From: Molanna angustata
Taxonomy: Eukaryota; Arthropoda; Insecta; Trichoptera; Molannidae
Assembly (NCBI GenBank): GCA_963576475.1
Contig: OY754986.1
Span: 12,284,091 to 12,348,090 of the forward strand
Reading direction: 5' to 3'
Length of the DNA stretch: 64,000 nt
In this document: positions 31,618-43,746 of the stretch, piece after piece
Layout: each line of letters opens with the position of its first letter
Numbering within the stretch: position 1 is the stretch's first letter
Translations under genes and position numbers: made by a program
Notes under the pieces: generated by a model
Seen by the model: the letters and a program-made list of their open reading frames with translations, nothing else
The model's database searches: none
Told to the model about the DNA's origin: nothing

Positions 31618-32263
31618 GGGGGCAAGTCTGGTCAAACAGTGTAATAAAAGCCCTTAGATTACCCATGTCATGAATATAATTATTACATGGAGTTCTATAA
31701 TATCCTACCATATAATAGAACTCTATATGATAATTATATCCAAGATATGGGTAATCATGAGCAAGGCCGTAGCTAGAAAATAATTTCGGCGGGGGGGTTT
31801 AGCTTAGTGGAAAAAAATAAAACAAGTAAAAAAAAAAGTAAACAAGTAAAAAAAGTAAAACAAAATAAGAACAATCCGTGTGTGTGTGTTTAATTAAAAT
31901 AAGTGTGTGTGTTTGTTTCACACGTCCTGGAAAAATAACAACACCTAAAAATCTAATATATGTGCGAGCATGTACCTGTATAACTGATGCAGTGTCACGC
32001 TAAAAAATATGTGATAAAAATGCTGAATTACTAAATATATTTCAATAATTATTTTTTTCATACAAAATTTTGAAATGGGTGACCGTAAAAACAGAGTGAA
32101 ATGGGTGCACCGTATGTAACTGCAGTCTCATTGTTAATTACTAAAGAAATATCTTCTTATTTCATTTCGTGGGGATCAATCCCCCTTGATCCCCCCCTGG
32201 CTACGGCCTTGATCATGAGGGATTTGATTCCCCGGTTTGACAGGAATCGCCCCCCCCCCCCCC
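31618..32263. mobile_element. hairpin MITE with GGGGGGCAAG ends (copy 3), interrupted
   Basis: It starts GGGGGCAAGTCTGGTCAAAC and its far arm ends in a long C run. It matches 8324-8530 apart from a 450-bp insertion at 31762. Confidence 0.7.
31762..32211. mobile_element. hAT-like nonautonomous element, exact 8-bp TSD
   Basis: ATCATGAG at 31754-31761 is repeated at 32212-32219. The ends CAAGGCCGTAGCTAG and CTGGCTACGGCCTTG are inverted. An 8-bp duplication and CARGGCCG-type ends are typical of hAT. The 31945-32090 part is also present at 12500-12650, with a GT-rich stretch before it in both places. Confidence 0.85.
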
Positions 32264-32269
32264 TCAGAA

Positions 32270-33389
32270 TGACTTTCTAGTCTTTTCACTTTAGAATGTA
32301 AACTAATTATTGTAACCAAAATCTCGAATTAGATTTTAATTGTTTGAATAAATAATTTGAAGCTAGAGAGGTACACAAGATATATTTGGATAAAGAATAT
32401 GACTTCTGAGACATTTATGAGACATTTATTCTGTCCCAAGCACAAGTTTTTAACTTTTTTGGGACAGTACCTATTGAAAAAAAAATTGTATTAATTTAAA
32501 TATTTGTACTATGTGTATGTTCATATTATGTTACTCAATAAAAAAAAAAATGAAAAAACTCTGAGTTATATATGTAAAAAAAAAATTTAAAAAAAATTAA
32601 TATGTAAAACAAATTATTTACAGAAAAATTTATTCACAGAACTTCAAATCATCAGTAATAAAATCCCTGAATGCCTCTGAGGCTTCTGGTGAGTAATGTT
32701 TTTGCAAGCTCTACTCTTTCTCTTTCCGTCCAATTCCTAATATCCATTTCATTCTTTCCCCTATATTATAACAGATATTACAATTATCACAAAATTTATT
32801 ATCTCTGTAAACTTAATTGGTCCACTAATGGAGTGTTATATTATTAATGTATAATTTGTTATTAAGACTGTATGTTTACAAAATAAAATAAGTTTTGTCT
32901 ACCAACCTTGTTGCATTTAAAACTAAAAACTATCACAATTATGTAGATGTCTCTCAATATTTTTTAGTAACATAATGTTTCCATGACTGAGTCGACGGCC
33001 AACAACATGGCGAATAATACGGGACTTTTTCAAATAGTTTTATGTCGAAAAAAAAAAACACGTAATAGGTTATTATTATATCGTAGGTACTTGAATAACC
33101 ACTTAGTGACGTTAAAGAAATTACCTAATGATTGGAAATATTTCCCTCGATGAAATCCTTCATGCCACATTACCTTTAGTAAAATGATCAATTACTCTTC
33201 CAAGCAAGAAAAGAGAGACTGAAGAACGAATTCGTTTAATTCAATTAGGACATCGATTAAAGCACGTATTTAGTCAATAATTATTGTGTTCCCAACGGCT
33301 AATCTGCGTGAGAATTCTCAAGTAAATGTCGTAGCTTTACATCTGAATACTCTTGGTCTAAATCATACAAAAACACATAATAAGAAAAC
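32270..33389. other. unassigned AT-rich DNA
   Basis: Poly-A patches are seen at 32475-32640. A minus-strand stretch at 32640-32760 has a coding-like look (ERMKWILGIG, SEAFRDFITDDLKFCE, stop) but fits no family I can name. Confidence 0.35.
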
Positions 33390-34275
33390 AGAAAAAATAT
33401 GTTTGATATTTAATTGATACAGCTAACAAGAAGACCTATGAACATTATAATATAGAACGAGGAACTAACATATAAGAAGCAAACAATATATATTATTGAA
33501 ATTTAGTCGATCCAGTAAACAAGAAGATCAATATAAAAAGAATACAGGAAAATATTTTTGTAATTCAGTAGATCCAGTATACAAGAATACATAATTTGGA
33601 ACAAGGAGCTTACATGTAAGAAGAAATCAAAAATATGTTTGAAATTTCGTTGATACAGTATACAAGAAGATCAATAGAACGAGGAACTTACATATGAGAA
33701 GACAAAAGGAAAATATGTTTGAAATTCAGTAGATCCAATACACAAGAATATATAATTTGGAACAAGGAGCTTACGAATAAGAATAAATCAAAAATATGTT
33801 TGAAATTTAGTTGATCCAGTATATGTGCAAGAAGATCAATAGAACGAGGAACTTAAATATAAGAAGAAAACAGGAAAATATATTTGAAATTCAGTCAATC
33901 CAGTATACAAGAATATATAATTTGGAACATGGAGCTACGTATACGAATAAAACAAAAATATGTTTGAAATTTAGTTGATCCAGTATATGTGCAAGAAGAT
34001 CAATAGAACGAGGAACTTAAATATAAGAAGAAAACAGGAAAATATATTTGAAATTCAGTCAATCCAGTATACAAGAATATATAATTTGGAACATGGAACT
34101 ACGTATACGAATAAAACAAAAATATGTTTGAAATTTACTTGATCCAGAAGAACAATAGATAATATATGTAGAATGAGGAACTAACACATAAGAAGAAAAC
34201 AGAAAAATGTGTTTGAAATTTAGGTGATCCTGTATACATACAAGAACAAATTAAATAGAACGAGGAACTAACATA
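33390..34275 (+). repeat. satellite with about 68-bp unit and 138-bp dimer
   Basis: Alternating half-units carry GAACGAGGAACTTACATAT and ATTTGGAACAAGGAGCTTAC, each followed by AAAATATGTTTGAAATT. The dimers at about 33836-33975 and 33976-34120 are almost identical, pointing to recent amplification of a dimer. The LTR element begins at its right edge. Confidence 0.85.
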
Positions 34276-34280
34276 ATATA

Positions 34281-34522
34281 TGTAAAGAAAATACCTAATA
34301 AGTACATTCTTAAAAAGGATTTATTGTAGGTGTTCTAAATTCGAACACCTATGAAAACATGTGAAATGAATTTTGATAAAAATATTGTATTTTAATTTGA
34401 CAATTGAATAAGAAACTTTAAATGTCGTTTCCTGTAAATAATTATAAATAATTAAATATTCAGTGCAACAACAAAGACTTTCATTTGTCAAGCAAGATAA
34501 AAATAATACTATGTACCCTTAT
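34281..34522 (+). repeat. 5' LTR
   Basis: It begins TGTAAAG and ends CCCTTAT. Relative to the 3' LTR there are three substitutions (about 34304, 34487 and 34512) and no indels, hence 98.8% identity. A CA end is missing. Confidence 0.93.
34388..34430 (+). promoter_or_regulatory. predicted LTR promoter and transcript start
   Basis: TATTTTAA at 34388-34395 lies 25-32 bp upstream of AAATGTCGTTT (34420-34430). The latter is placed at the transcript start because it is exactly complementary to the sequence just after the LTR. Inference from spacing only. Confidence 0.4.
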
Positions 34523-34523
34523 A

Positions 34524-34534
34524 AAACGACATTT
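34524..34534 (+). other. candidate self-priming primer-binding site
   Basis: AAACGACATTT directly after the LTR is the reverse complement of LTR positions 34420-34430. No TGG-starting tRNA-type primer site was seen here. In Tf1/sushi-type elements the first 11 nt of the transcript pair with such a site. Confidence 0.5.
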
Positions 34535-34545
34535 TGTAGTTGAAA

Positions 34546-35685
34546 ATGGAGAAATTATGTTTCGAATTTACCCTATTACCGGGTGATGAAATTGATGAAA
34601 AATCAAATATTTTTTCAATTACTTCAATAACAACAACTGAAAATAAAGTGTATTCAATACCAGAAAAGCTACAATCAGTTAATCATCATAAAGAAATAAC
34701 CAAAACATCTACATATAATAAAATAAAAAATAGTTTAAAAAATAGATACCAAGTTAGACGAGTTTGGATTAAAATGACAGAAAAACTAAAAAATACATAC
34801 ATAGATGAGGATGATAACTTACAATTTCAAGATCAATATCTAGAAGAAATGAATCAAGAACAACATGTTACTGCATCTAAAAAAGGTACAGATACCAGTA
34901 CATTAGAAATACTAATAGAGAAATTAGTAGAGAATACAAAACAAAATAAAGAACAAGATTCAAAACAAATATCAGAAAAATTCATGATTGAAAAGTTTAC
35001 AACAAAAAATTCAAATGCAATACAATGGATAGATTTATTTGAAAAAGAATGTATTCGCTTAAAAATAACAAGAGATGAAAATAAAATAGAAATTTTAAGA
35101 TTATTTATGGACAAAGCATGTATAGAATGGTACAGCTCAATGATTATGAAACTAACAATGAACTCGGAATAGTCAACTTGGAAAAATAAATTCTGTGAAT
35201 CGTTTGCAAACAAGGGATGGAACCTAGTCACTTATGCAATGTTATTTAAATACAAAGATGGTTTATTATTGGATTATGCCATAAGGAAAGAAAAACTTTT
35301 ATTAGATATGAGAAGATCAATTGACACAGGTACTTTAGTAGATCTTATTGCAGCTGGATTACCAGAATTTGTACTTAATAAAATTGATAGAGAAAAATTA
35401 AAAGATACAGTGGATTTGTTTGATGAAGTTAGCAAGTATGAACACATGGTAAATAAAAAAATGTCTGTATAATAAAACAAATGACAATAAAAACTTTAAT
35501 ATTGAAAATGAAGGACGTAACCCATGTAAAATTTGTGAAAAATTAAATAAAGGTACTCGTTATCATCTGGAAACTACATGCTGGTTTAAAAATAAAGATG
35601 ATAAGGTAAAGAAAAATTTAATTAAACATGTAAACAATTTAGTGATAGAAGCCGAATTAAATGAAGCTGATCAAAAAAACGAATA
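34546..35685 (+). pseudogene. gag, broken by a stop and a frameshift
   Basis: The ATG at 34546 opens a Lys/Glu-rich frame to a TAG at 35170-35172. The same frame continues to 35472, then a +1 shift near the A run at 35455-35462 restores coding to the TAG at 35684. The last part has CKICEKLNKGTRYHLETTC, a C-X2-C-X9-H-X4-C zinc knuckle variant for RNA binding. The protein would form the particle and package the RNA. Total length of about 380 codons is in the normal range. Confidence 0.8.
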
Positions 35686-35897
35686 GTAACACCATTAATA
35701 AAAGTCAAATTACGATTAAATGATGAATTAGAAATATATGGAATTTACGATACAGGATCAAATGTTTCTATGATAAATTCAAAATTATTGAAATTAAAAG
35801 GAAAAAAAACAGTTTGAATAAAGCTGAATTAATTACGATTAATGGTGTTAAAAAAACAAGTGGTTTGATAACTTTAAAAATAAAAATATTTAAATAA
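35686..35897 (+). pseudogene. aspartic protease remnant
   Basis: IYGIYDTGSNVSMINSKLL contains the DTG active site (35749-35757), expected between gag and RT. The frame is lost in an A run near 35802-35809; the next piece (ELITINGVKKTSGLITLKI) is in the RT frame and meets a TAA at 35895-35897. Confidence 0.75.
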
Positions 35898-37402
35898 GAA
35901 AAAAATGTAGATGTATATATTATTGATGAAGAAGACTTCAGATATGAATTTTTGATAGGATTAGATTTGATAAAAGAGTTCAAACTAATCCAAAATGAAG
36001 ATTTAAAAATAACTCAGAAAGAGAGTCTAAATAATAAAAACAAAGTAGAAGAAATTTCTGCTGAAAATATAAATATAGTAGAAAAAATTTCTGCTGAAAA
36101 TAAAGACAACGTAGAAGAAACTTCTACTTGTATCGAAAAAAAAAATAATGAATTAAAAAGTATAGAAAATAACATAAACTATACCAAAAAATACAAAATA
36201 AATAATAATGAGAATGTAAAAAAGGAAGATATTGAAATAAAAATAAACCATTTAAATCAATATCAAAAATCTGAAATAAAAAGATTGATTTGCAAACATA
36301 TATCAGTTTTTGCCAAAACTAAATACGATGTTGGCACCGTTGATGGATATGAAGCGAGGATAGACTTCACAGAAGACAAATATTGTAGTAAGAGACCTTA
36401 CAGATGCACTGTAGAAAATAAAAAAGAGATAGAAGAACAAATATCAAAATTACTAGATAGAAAGCTGATAGAAGAATCCTACAGCCCATTTGCTGCACCT
36501 GTAACTTTGGCATTTAAAAAAGAGGAAAATAAAAAATCCAGACTGTGTATAGACTTCAGAGACTTAAATAAAATAGTAATGCCTCAAGCTCAACCATTTC
36601 CATTAATTGAAGACCTAATGATAAAAACGAGAAATTGTAATTACTTTTCAACCTTGGATATAAACTCTGCATTTTGGTCAATTCCTCTTCGAATCGAAGA
36701 TAGGAAAAAAACAGGATTCGTAACACAAGAAGGACATTTCCAATGGACCTGTCTACCTTTTGGATTAAAGACATCTCCGGCAATTTTTCAGAGGATATTA
36801 AGTAATATATTGAGGAAACATAAACTTAATGATTTTACCGTTAATTATATAGATGACATTTTGATATTTTCTAAAACTTTTTCCGAACATTTAAACCATT
36901 TAACACAGTTATTGAAAGCTATAGAAACAGAAGGTTTCAAGTTAAAATTTACAAAATGCACATTTGCATCAGATCTAGTAAAATATCTTGGTCATATAAT
37001 ACAAAATAATTCTATTAGACCAGTTAAAGATAATTTAATTTCAATAAAAAATTTTCCAATTCAGACAGAAAAAAATGTCAGACAATTTCTAGGGAAAATC
37101 AATTTTTACCATGAATATATACAAAAGAGTGCAATAATACTAGATCCATTGCATCATTTACTCAGGAAAAATCAAAAGTTCGTTTGGTCTGATAAATGCC
37201 AAAAAGCATTTGAAATGATGAAAAACCTATTATGTTCCCAACCAGTTCTGGAAATTTTCGATCAAGATTTACCAATCAATATTTATACAGACGCTTCTTT
37301 AGAAGGTGTTGGAGCTATTTTAAAACAGACACAGCCTGATGGAAAAGAAAAACCAGTGGCTTATTTTTCAAAAAAATTGAATGAGGCACAAAAGAAAAAA
37401 AA
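35898..37402 (+). pseudogene. reverse transcriptase and N-terminal RNase H
   Basis: An open frame of about 500 codons. The N-terminal 100 residues hold a short internal repeat (EISAENINIVEK, KISAENKDNVEE). RT blocks follow: SRLCIDFRDLNKI, FSTLDINSAFWSIPL, CLPFGLKTSPAIFQ and the catalytic YIDD at 36846-36857, then the thumb and the RNase H start YTDASLEGVGAIL. It would copy RNA into cDNA. The frame breaks at an A10 run near 37393-37402. Confidence 0.9.
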
Positions 37403-38877
37403 AAGCAATATACTTAGAATGTTTGGCAATCAAAGAGGCAGTGAGATACTGGCAATATTGGTTGATAGGTAAATCGTTTACAGTTTATTCAGATCACAAG
37501 CCACTAGAAAACATGAATCTAAAATCTAGAACCGATGAAGAACTGGGTGATTTAGCATATTATTTATCGCAATATGAATTTAAAATAAAATATGCTCCAG
37601 GAAAAAAAAATTTGGAAGCAGACTGTTTAAGCAGAAATCCAGTATTAAATCCGAATGAAAATACAGACGAACAGTTAAAAGTTGTGAACTTGATTAAACT
37701 GGAAGATATTCTAACAGATCAAAAAAATAATGAAAATATACAAAATAACAAAAGGAAATTTATTGAAAAACACAGTATATTCTTAAAAAAGGTCAGAAAA
37801 AAAGAAAAAATTATTTTATCAGAAGAATTTAGCATCAAACTGTTAAAAAACATACATGAAAACCTGTGCCATATTGGAATTAGTCAAATGCAAAAGATGA
37901 TTAGTCCACTCTATGTAGCCAAAAATTTGACTACAAATATAAAAATAATTAGTAGAAGCTGTGAAATTTGTATTAAAAATAAAACAAGAGGACACAACAA
38001 ATTTGGCTTGATGTCTCATCTAGGCCCAGCCACAAAGCCTTTCGAAATAATCTCTATAGATACAATTGGAGGTTTCGGAGGATCTCGATCGTCAAAAAAA
38101 TATCTACATCTATTAGTAGATCACTTTTCAAGATATGCATTCACTCTAACATCAAAAACTCAGAGTGCAAATGATTATATAAAACTAGTCATGAATGTAT
38201 CAGAAACGGAGGACATTGGCATGCTTCTCACTGACCAGTACTCGGGAATTAATTCAAAAGAATTCAAGAAATTCTTAAATGACAGGAAAATACCAATGGT
38301 TTTTACAGCAGTAAATGCACCATTCTCAAATGGACTAAACGAGAGGCTGAATCAAACATTGGTGAACAAAATCAGATGCAAATCAAATGAAAAAGGAAAA
38401 AAGAGAGCTTGGACAACAGTAGCTCAAGAATGTGTAAATAAATATAATGAAACTAATCACTCAGTCACGCGATTTTCACCAACTTATCTTTTGTATGGTA
38501 CAGATGTTACAATTTTACCGAATGAATTAAAACAACTAAAATCAAATAGTGACTGGATCATAGATAGAAAAACAGCACTTGAAAATACAATAAGATCACA
38601 TAACTACAACAAAACATTATACGACAAAAATCGCATTCAATATGAATTTAAGGTTGGAGACATGGTATATGTGGAAAATGGTAATAAACTAAACAGGAAG
38701 AAATTAGATGAACTGAAAATTGGACCATATAAGATCGTTAAAAAAATTTCAAACTCAATATATAAAATAGAAACAGGTCACAAAAAAACGGAATCCAATC
38801 TATTTCACATTACAAAACTTATTCCAGTTCCTACATTAGATGAAGAAGAAATATTAAAAACCGAGGAAGACGAATGA
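37393..38877 (+). pseudogene. C-terminal RNase H and integrase
   Basis: It continues RNase H in a shifted frame (YLECLAIKEAVRYWQYW, YSDHKPLE). Integrase has an HHCC zinc motif (HENLCH near 37855, CEIC), the catalytic D at 38059, D at 38233 and E at 38341 (D-X57-D-X35-E), and a C-terminal GPY/F segment before the TGA at 38875. This half is intact as a frame. Confidence 0.92.
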
Positions 38878-38912
38878 ATTCAGTGAAAATTTGTTTTCAA
38901 ATTTTCTTTTCC

Positions 38913-38920
38913 AGGGGGGG
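38913..38920 (+). other. polypurine tract candidate
   Basis: AGGGGGGG lies three bases before the 3' LTR, where plus-strand DNA synthesis is primed. The intervening TGA may belong to the priming region. Confidence 0.55.
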
Positions 38921-38923
38921 TGA

Positions 38924-39628
<705 letters not shown>

Positions 39629-39639
39629 CTTACCATTTC

Positions 39640-39898
39640 TCTTATTACGATTTAAAAGAATCATGAGCTTAATATTTCTTTAAATTCAGACGGTGTTACA
39701 TAATCGGAACAATTATTTCGTAGACTATCTGATTGTACTTCAAAAAATGACCTTAATATTTCAGCAGAGTGAATGGAAATGGAAAATGTGGAACTCCTGT
39801 TGAATTCAAAATAATATAATGTCTACAGCCAGAAAACTCCTCAGTTGTTAAGTTTTTTATTCATAATTTTTGTTTTGTTTATTTATTTTGCATCGCTT
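39640..39898. other. unassigned DNA; short coding-like minus segment
   Basis: On the minus strand SAEILRSFFEVQSDSLRNNC, then [13 protein letters not shown] and a stop, look protein-like. They faintly recall the C-terminus of P-element/THAP-type transposases. Too short to call. Confidence 0.25.
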
Positions 39899-40076
39899 CT
39901 CGTGTAACTAACTGGTAGGTACTATGTCAAATATTAATTTAACACACACCCAATAACAAGTTGCCACATTCTGGAGACTTGAGATATTTATTGTATCACA
40001 GATTGAAAACTCGATTACAAACTGTCTCCACCGGGAATGGTATTCAGATATTGAACCAACTAGGTCACGAAAGGCG
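39899..40076 (-). mobile_element. tRNA-derived SINE, family S3
   Basis: The minus strand runs from CGCCTTTCGTGACCTAGTTG through a degraded B box to the GTGTTAAATTAATATTTGAC tail. Confidence 0.7.
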
Positions 40077-40229
40077 AGCTTTAATTTAATAAAGGAGACG
40101 GACTGTTATGGACATTTCAAAAAAGATACATAAGAAAAAAAATACAAGGATATTTTCGCTAATGCGGATACACGATTAAACACTTGTTATATTTTTTTAA
40201 CCGATTACCTCGTGATAAAACTGACTTAT

Positions 40230-41379
40230 CCAACTGTCGATTTGTCCAAGAGAATTTATTTCTCTTAACATATCGACATAGTATCAAGTTAAGTATCGCG
40301 TTATTTTTATGCCAGGTCTATATACTTATCACGTCGGAGTTACCAGATTTGGTTATGTTGATTGCTGTCGGATGTTGAATATATTAAATGATATAATTTT
40401 TGCTCACATATGCAATGTAAATCAACCAAATTGTACTTTGAATCACTACGCTTAACTCACTTAGCAAGATCAAATAATTAAGTATTAAATAAAATTACAA
40501 CTTACATATGAACCAAAGATTTATTGAATAAAATATAAATTTACACTGCGAAAACATAGCTTAGAGTTGATTCGGAAATATCGACTGGTTATATCGGTGG
40601 AAACTGTACGAACGCATTCTCAACGCGCAGACATACCATCTAGGCAATTCAATGTTGCCACATGTTTTATATGGATTTACTCAGACTTCGGAGTAGAAAA
40701 TTAATTGTGTCTGTGTTTCCCCCCCCCCCCTCTTATAACCTTTGATCCAGTCAATTCACAGTACCCAAAATTTCAGAATAAATAGAAAGTTATAGATCTA
40801 CAATTTTTTTTACTCAGAATTTCGACTTTTTGTTTCAATCAGGGGCTATCAATTTTTGAAATTTTACTTAATTGTTTCATATATCTCAAAAACCATAACA
40901 GCCTAGAATGCTGAAAATTACTATAAATACCTATAGACAAACACAAAATCTCAAATTAATTTTATTAAAAAAGTTCCAACTAGATAATTTAATTTTCTAT
41001 AAAAAAATTAACAATATAGAAGTACATTTAAATTTTTTTTAACAATTTTTATAAAAATTGAATTTAGTGACAACATCGTTTCATACAATTTATGAGGCAG
41101 TATACGGTACATAATATTTACGGGGACTCAATAGTTTGATACTTAATCTCCAAATATTCATAAATACCATCATGCTGTGTTCATATTCTGGGTAGGAAAA
41201 ACAGACTGACCTCCATACTATCCTATCCTGAGATACATACCTACATGTTTTAAATAGAAAACAAAATATCTTAAAATATTTATTAATTTGTGTTTAAGTG
41301 TTTATAGTTTGGTACGTAGTCTTCAATTAACCAAACTATCACCATCGACAGTTGTATCTCATGTGTTACATGTAGCTAG
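40230..41379 (+). mobile_element. Helentron/HINE-like element, copy F
   Basis: This is the only plus-oriented copy. It starts CCAACTGTCGATTTGTCC, has a C14 run near 40720 where the others have G runs, and ends with ATCGACAGTTG, a hairpin (CATGTGTTACATG) and TAGCTAG, followed by T. It is the longest (1150 bp). The CA array is nearly absent. Confidence 0.65.
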
Positions 41380-41384
41380 TTATT

Positions 41385-42710
41385 TATTTATTTATAAACG
41401 GTATAAAATGCCTTTTACATACATAGATAAAAACACATATTGATGATAATAATAGATAGAATAAAAAAAGCAATTAGGTATACACTTGGCAAAACAAAAC
41501 ATAAACCTTAACAGTAAGACAAAAATAAAAAAAAATAGATGTAAGCAAACATAAAAAAAGATATACATAAGGATCCAAAAAAACAAAACAATAAATTCAA
41601 AAATAAAAAACATTAAATTCAAAAATTAAAAAAATCAATAACGTATGCAAACATAAAAAAATGATGTACATATAGACTCAAAATCAACCAAAACATTAAA
41701 TAAAAAAGTTATAATTAATAAAAAAAAATAGCAGTGTCATGTAAATTATAAATAAACATAAAAGATATACAAAAAAACAAACATTTAACAATCGAAAATA
41801 TACAAATCCTTACTGAAATGTCACAGGTTGTTTCTCTCATAAAAAAATGTGCATATCGTCTGTTTATATTTGTATTTGGACAGCATAAAAATATCACCTG
41901 AATGAGAATATTCATTTCCAGTATTATGGAGTCGACTGATTAGCGAGTGATATTCTGTCTGTGTACGTGTATTGTTGTAATAAAATGGTGCTGTCTGTCT
42001 AGTGAATCGTCGTTATAATAAATACGTTGTTAAACATGTTTTTTTTTTGCTCTCGCTCAAGGGCATTGTACTCCATCTCGTGGAAGGTATAAAGATGTTT
42101 CCTTTACAAAATCGATAAAGTAATGAGAGGGCTTAAAGGAGTCATCTCAGGAATTTGATACGAGAGAAAGGGAGCCGGTTACTTGCGGAACCATGGGACC
42201 ATTGTTTCCTTCCAATATTGTAGCGGTAAATTATGAGTTATGATCTACCGCGAACACTTCAAAACCCCATTTCATATTGTTCAATTTTGATGAACGTCTC
42301 GGGAGAGCGAAGGAATTCAACGAGTGAATTGATTATACTTATTCTCCAAGCAGCTCATGATTATTACCTTATTCTCCAGGCCCTTCCATCGTGTGTTGGG
42401 CCAAATATTTTTTTGATCATTTAACTATTGCGAATTTTATATGGTATACTGAGGTGTAAAAATATAGTTATTAAAGGTTTAAGGATTTTACTGATTTTAA
42501 GTCTTATTTGAAAGAATTCATATATTTAAGTTGAAAGCTGTTACTCATCCTAAAGAAGAAACGGTAGTACAAAGTCACTCATTTGTGATGAGTTGTTGCT
42601 TAAGTGTATTGAAATATTTTGGAATAGCTATTATGACTACTATTGGATGATAATCAAGATGGTGTATATGTTCTTTTTTTTAGGACATATATGTAATTTA
42701 TACTGTAAAA
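41385..42710. other. unassigned AT-rich DNA
   Basis: The first 60 bp (TTATTTATTTATAAACGGTA, then TAAAATGCC) look like the reversed 3' tail of a LINE. No coding segment was recognised. Confidence 0.4.
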
Positions 42711-42714
42711 ATTC

Positions 42715-43035
42715 GACGTCTTATTTCTTCGTTTCTACGAAGAGATAAGACGCCGAAAAAGAGTCACAGATATTATGGATCGAATTGCAAAGTTGAAGTG
42801 GCAATGGGCTGGGCATATGGCTCGACAGGGGGATACTAGGTGGCACCTAGAATCCTACAGTGGAGACCCTGGACCAAAAATAGAAGTGTCGGAAGACCCC
42901 CCAAAAGGTGGTCCGATGACATAGTTCGGCAGGCTGGAGGGACCTGGATGCGAAAGGGGAGAGACGAATGGAAAAGAATGGAAGAGGCTTACATCGAGCA
43001 GTGGAGGGAGGAAAGCTAAAGAAGAAGAAGAAGAT
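42715..43035 (+). pseudogene. LINE endonuclease-RT C-terminus with (AAG)n tail
   Basis: Frameshifted pieces are RIAKLKWQWAGHMAR-type codons, LQWRPWTKNRSVGRPPKRW, SDDIVRQAGGTWMRKGRDEW and MEEAYIEQWREES, stop. This is the common C-terminus of an arthropod endonuclease-RT. The tail AAAGAAGAAGAAGAAG abuts the pseudo-exon region. Confidence 0.75.
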
Positions 43036-43123
43036 TGAAAAAATAAACTATGGTTCTCCCTGCCTGTCTCAACAGGGACACTTTGAGACGGTATGCATTT
43101 ACGTTGATGTCAAAATAGTTTAC

Positions 43124-43312
43124 CTTTTCTCCGATGACAATGAAAGCTTCGATGACATGGAGCCAATACAGAACTGGTCCCTTGTTGTCCGTGGATTCTC
43201 TTCCAAACAGTTTCCCGTCCTTTTCCACCAGATCGAACGGCTTCGTACTCTACTTGTTACCCGGCTGAACGTTCAGATGGCCGTACAGGTAGACAGTCTT
43301 CTTCTTGTAGTT
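43124..43312 (-). pseudogene. CNDP2-like dipeptidase pseudo-exon
   Basis: The minus strand reads 63 codons with KKTVYLYGHLNVQP, a TAG, then KPFDLVEKDGKLFGRES, TDNKGPVLYWLHVIEAF. Cytosolic non-specific dipeptidases (M20 metallopeptidases that split dipeptides, two metal ions) have KKTV..YGHLDVQPA...GW, EPF.L.E.DGKL.GRGSTDDKGPV..W..A.EA at this place. The metal-binding His and one metal-site Asp are kept. The catalytic Asp of GHLDV is Asn and the GW segment is replaced by a stop. The piece is bounded by ATTATTTTAG on one side and GTAAAC on the other, matching splice acceptor and donor, so it derives from genomic DNA. No flanking exons were found. Confidence 0.75.
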
Positions 43313-43410
43313 CTAAAATAATTATAAAAATAATATAAAGATAAATAATATAGGTACAATCTTATTCATTTGTCGAAACATTGTTCGTTCAAGAGAGTTG
43401 TAGAATGGTT

Positions 43411-43746
43411 TGCCTCCCGATCTTGTTGAGTCATATGAGGACTTGTATGGCATGCCTCCCGATCTAGTTGACTCATTTGAGGACTTGTGTGGCATGCCTC
43501 CCGATCTAGTTGACTCATTTGAGGACTTGTATGGCATGCCTCCCGATCTAGTTGACTCATTTGAGGACTTGTATGGCATGCCTCCCGATCTAGTTGACTC
43601 ATTTGAGGACTTGTGTGGTATGCCTCCCGATCTAGTTGACTCATTTGAGGACTTGTGTGGCATGCCTCCCGATCTAGTTGACTCATTTGAGGACTTGTAT
43701 GGCATGCCTCCCGATCTAGTAGACTCATTTGAAGACTTGTATGGCA
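43411..43746 (+). repeat. 42-bp minisatellite, eight units
   Basis: Units carry GGCATGCCTCCCGATCTAGT, TGACTCATTTGAGGACTTG. Since 42 is a multiple of three, frames stay open: plus gives MPPDLVDSFEDLYG units (open to 44030), minus gives KSSNESTRSGGMPY units and a second overlapping frame. No start context, domain or homologue supports a protein. Confidence 0.9.

Noticed and set aside
39655..39800. P-element/THAP transposase C-terminus on the minus strand
   Set aside because: About 45 codons with only a vague similarity (SFFEVQ...NN...EF); not enough for a call.
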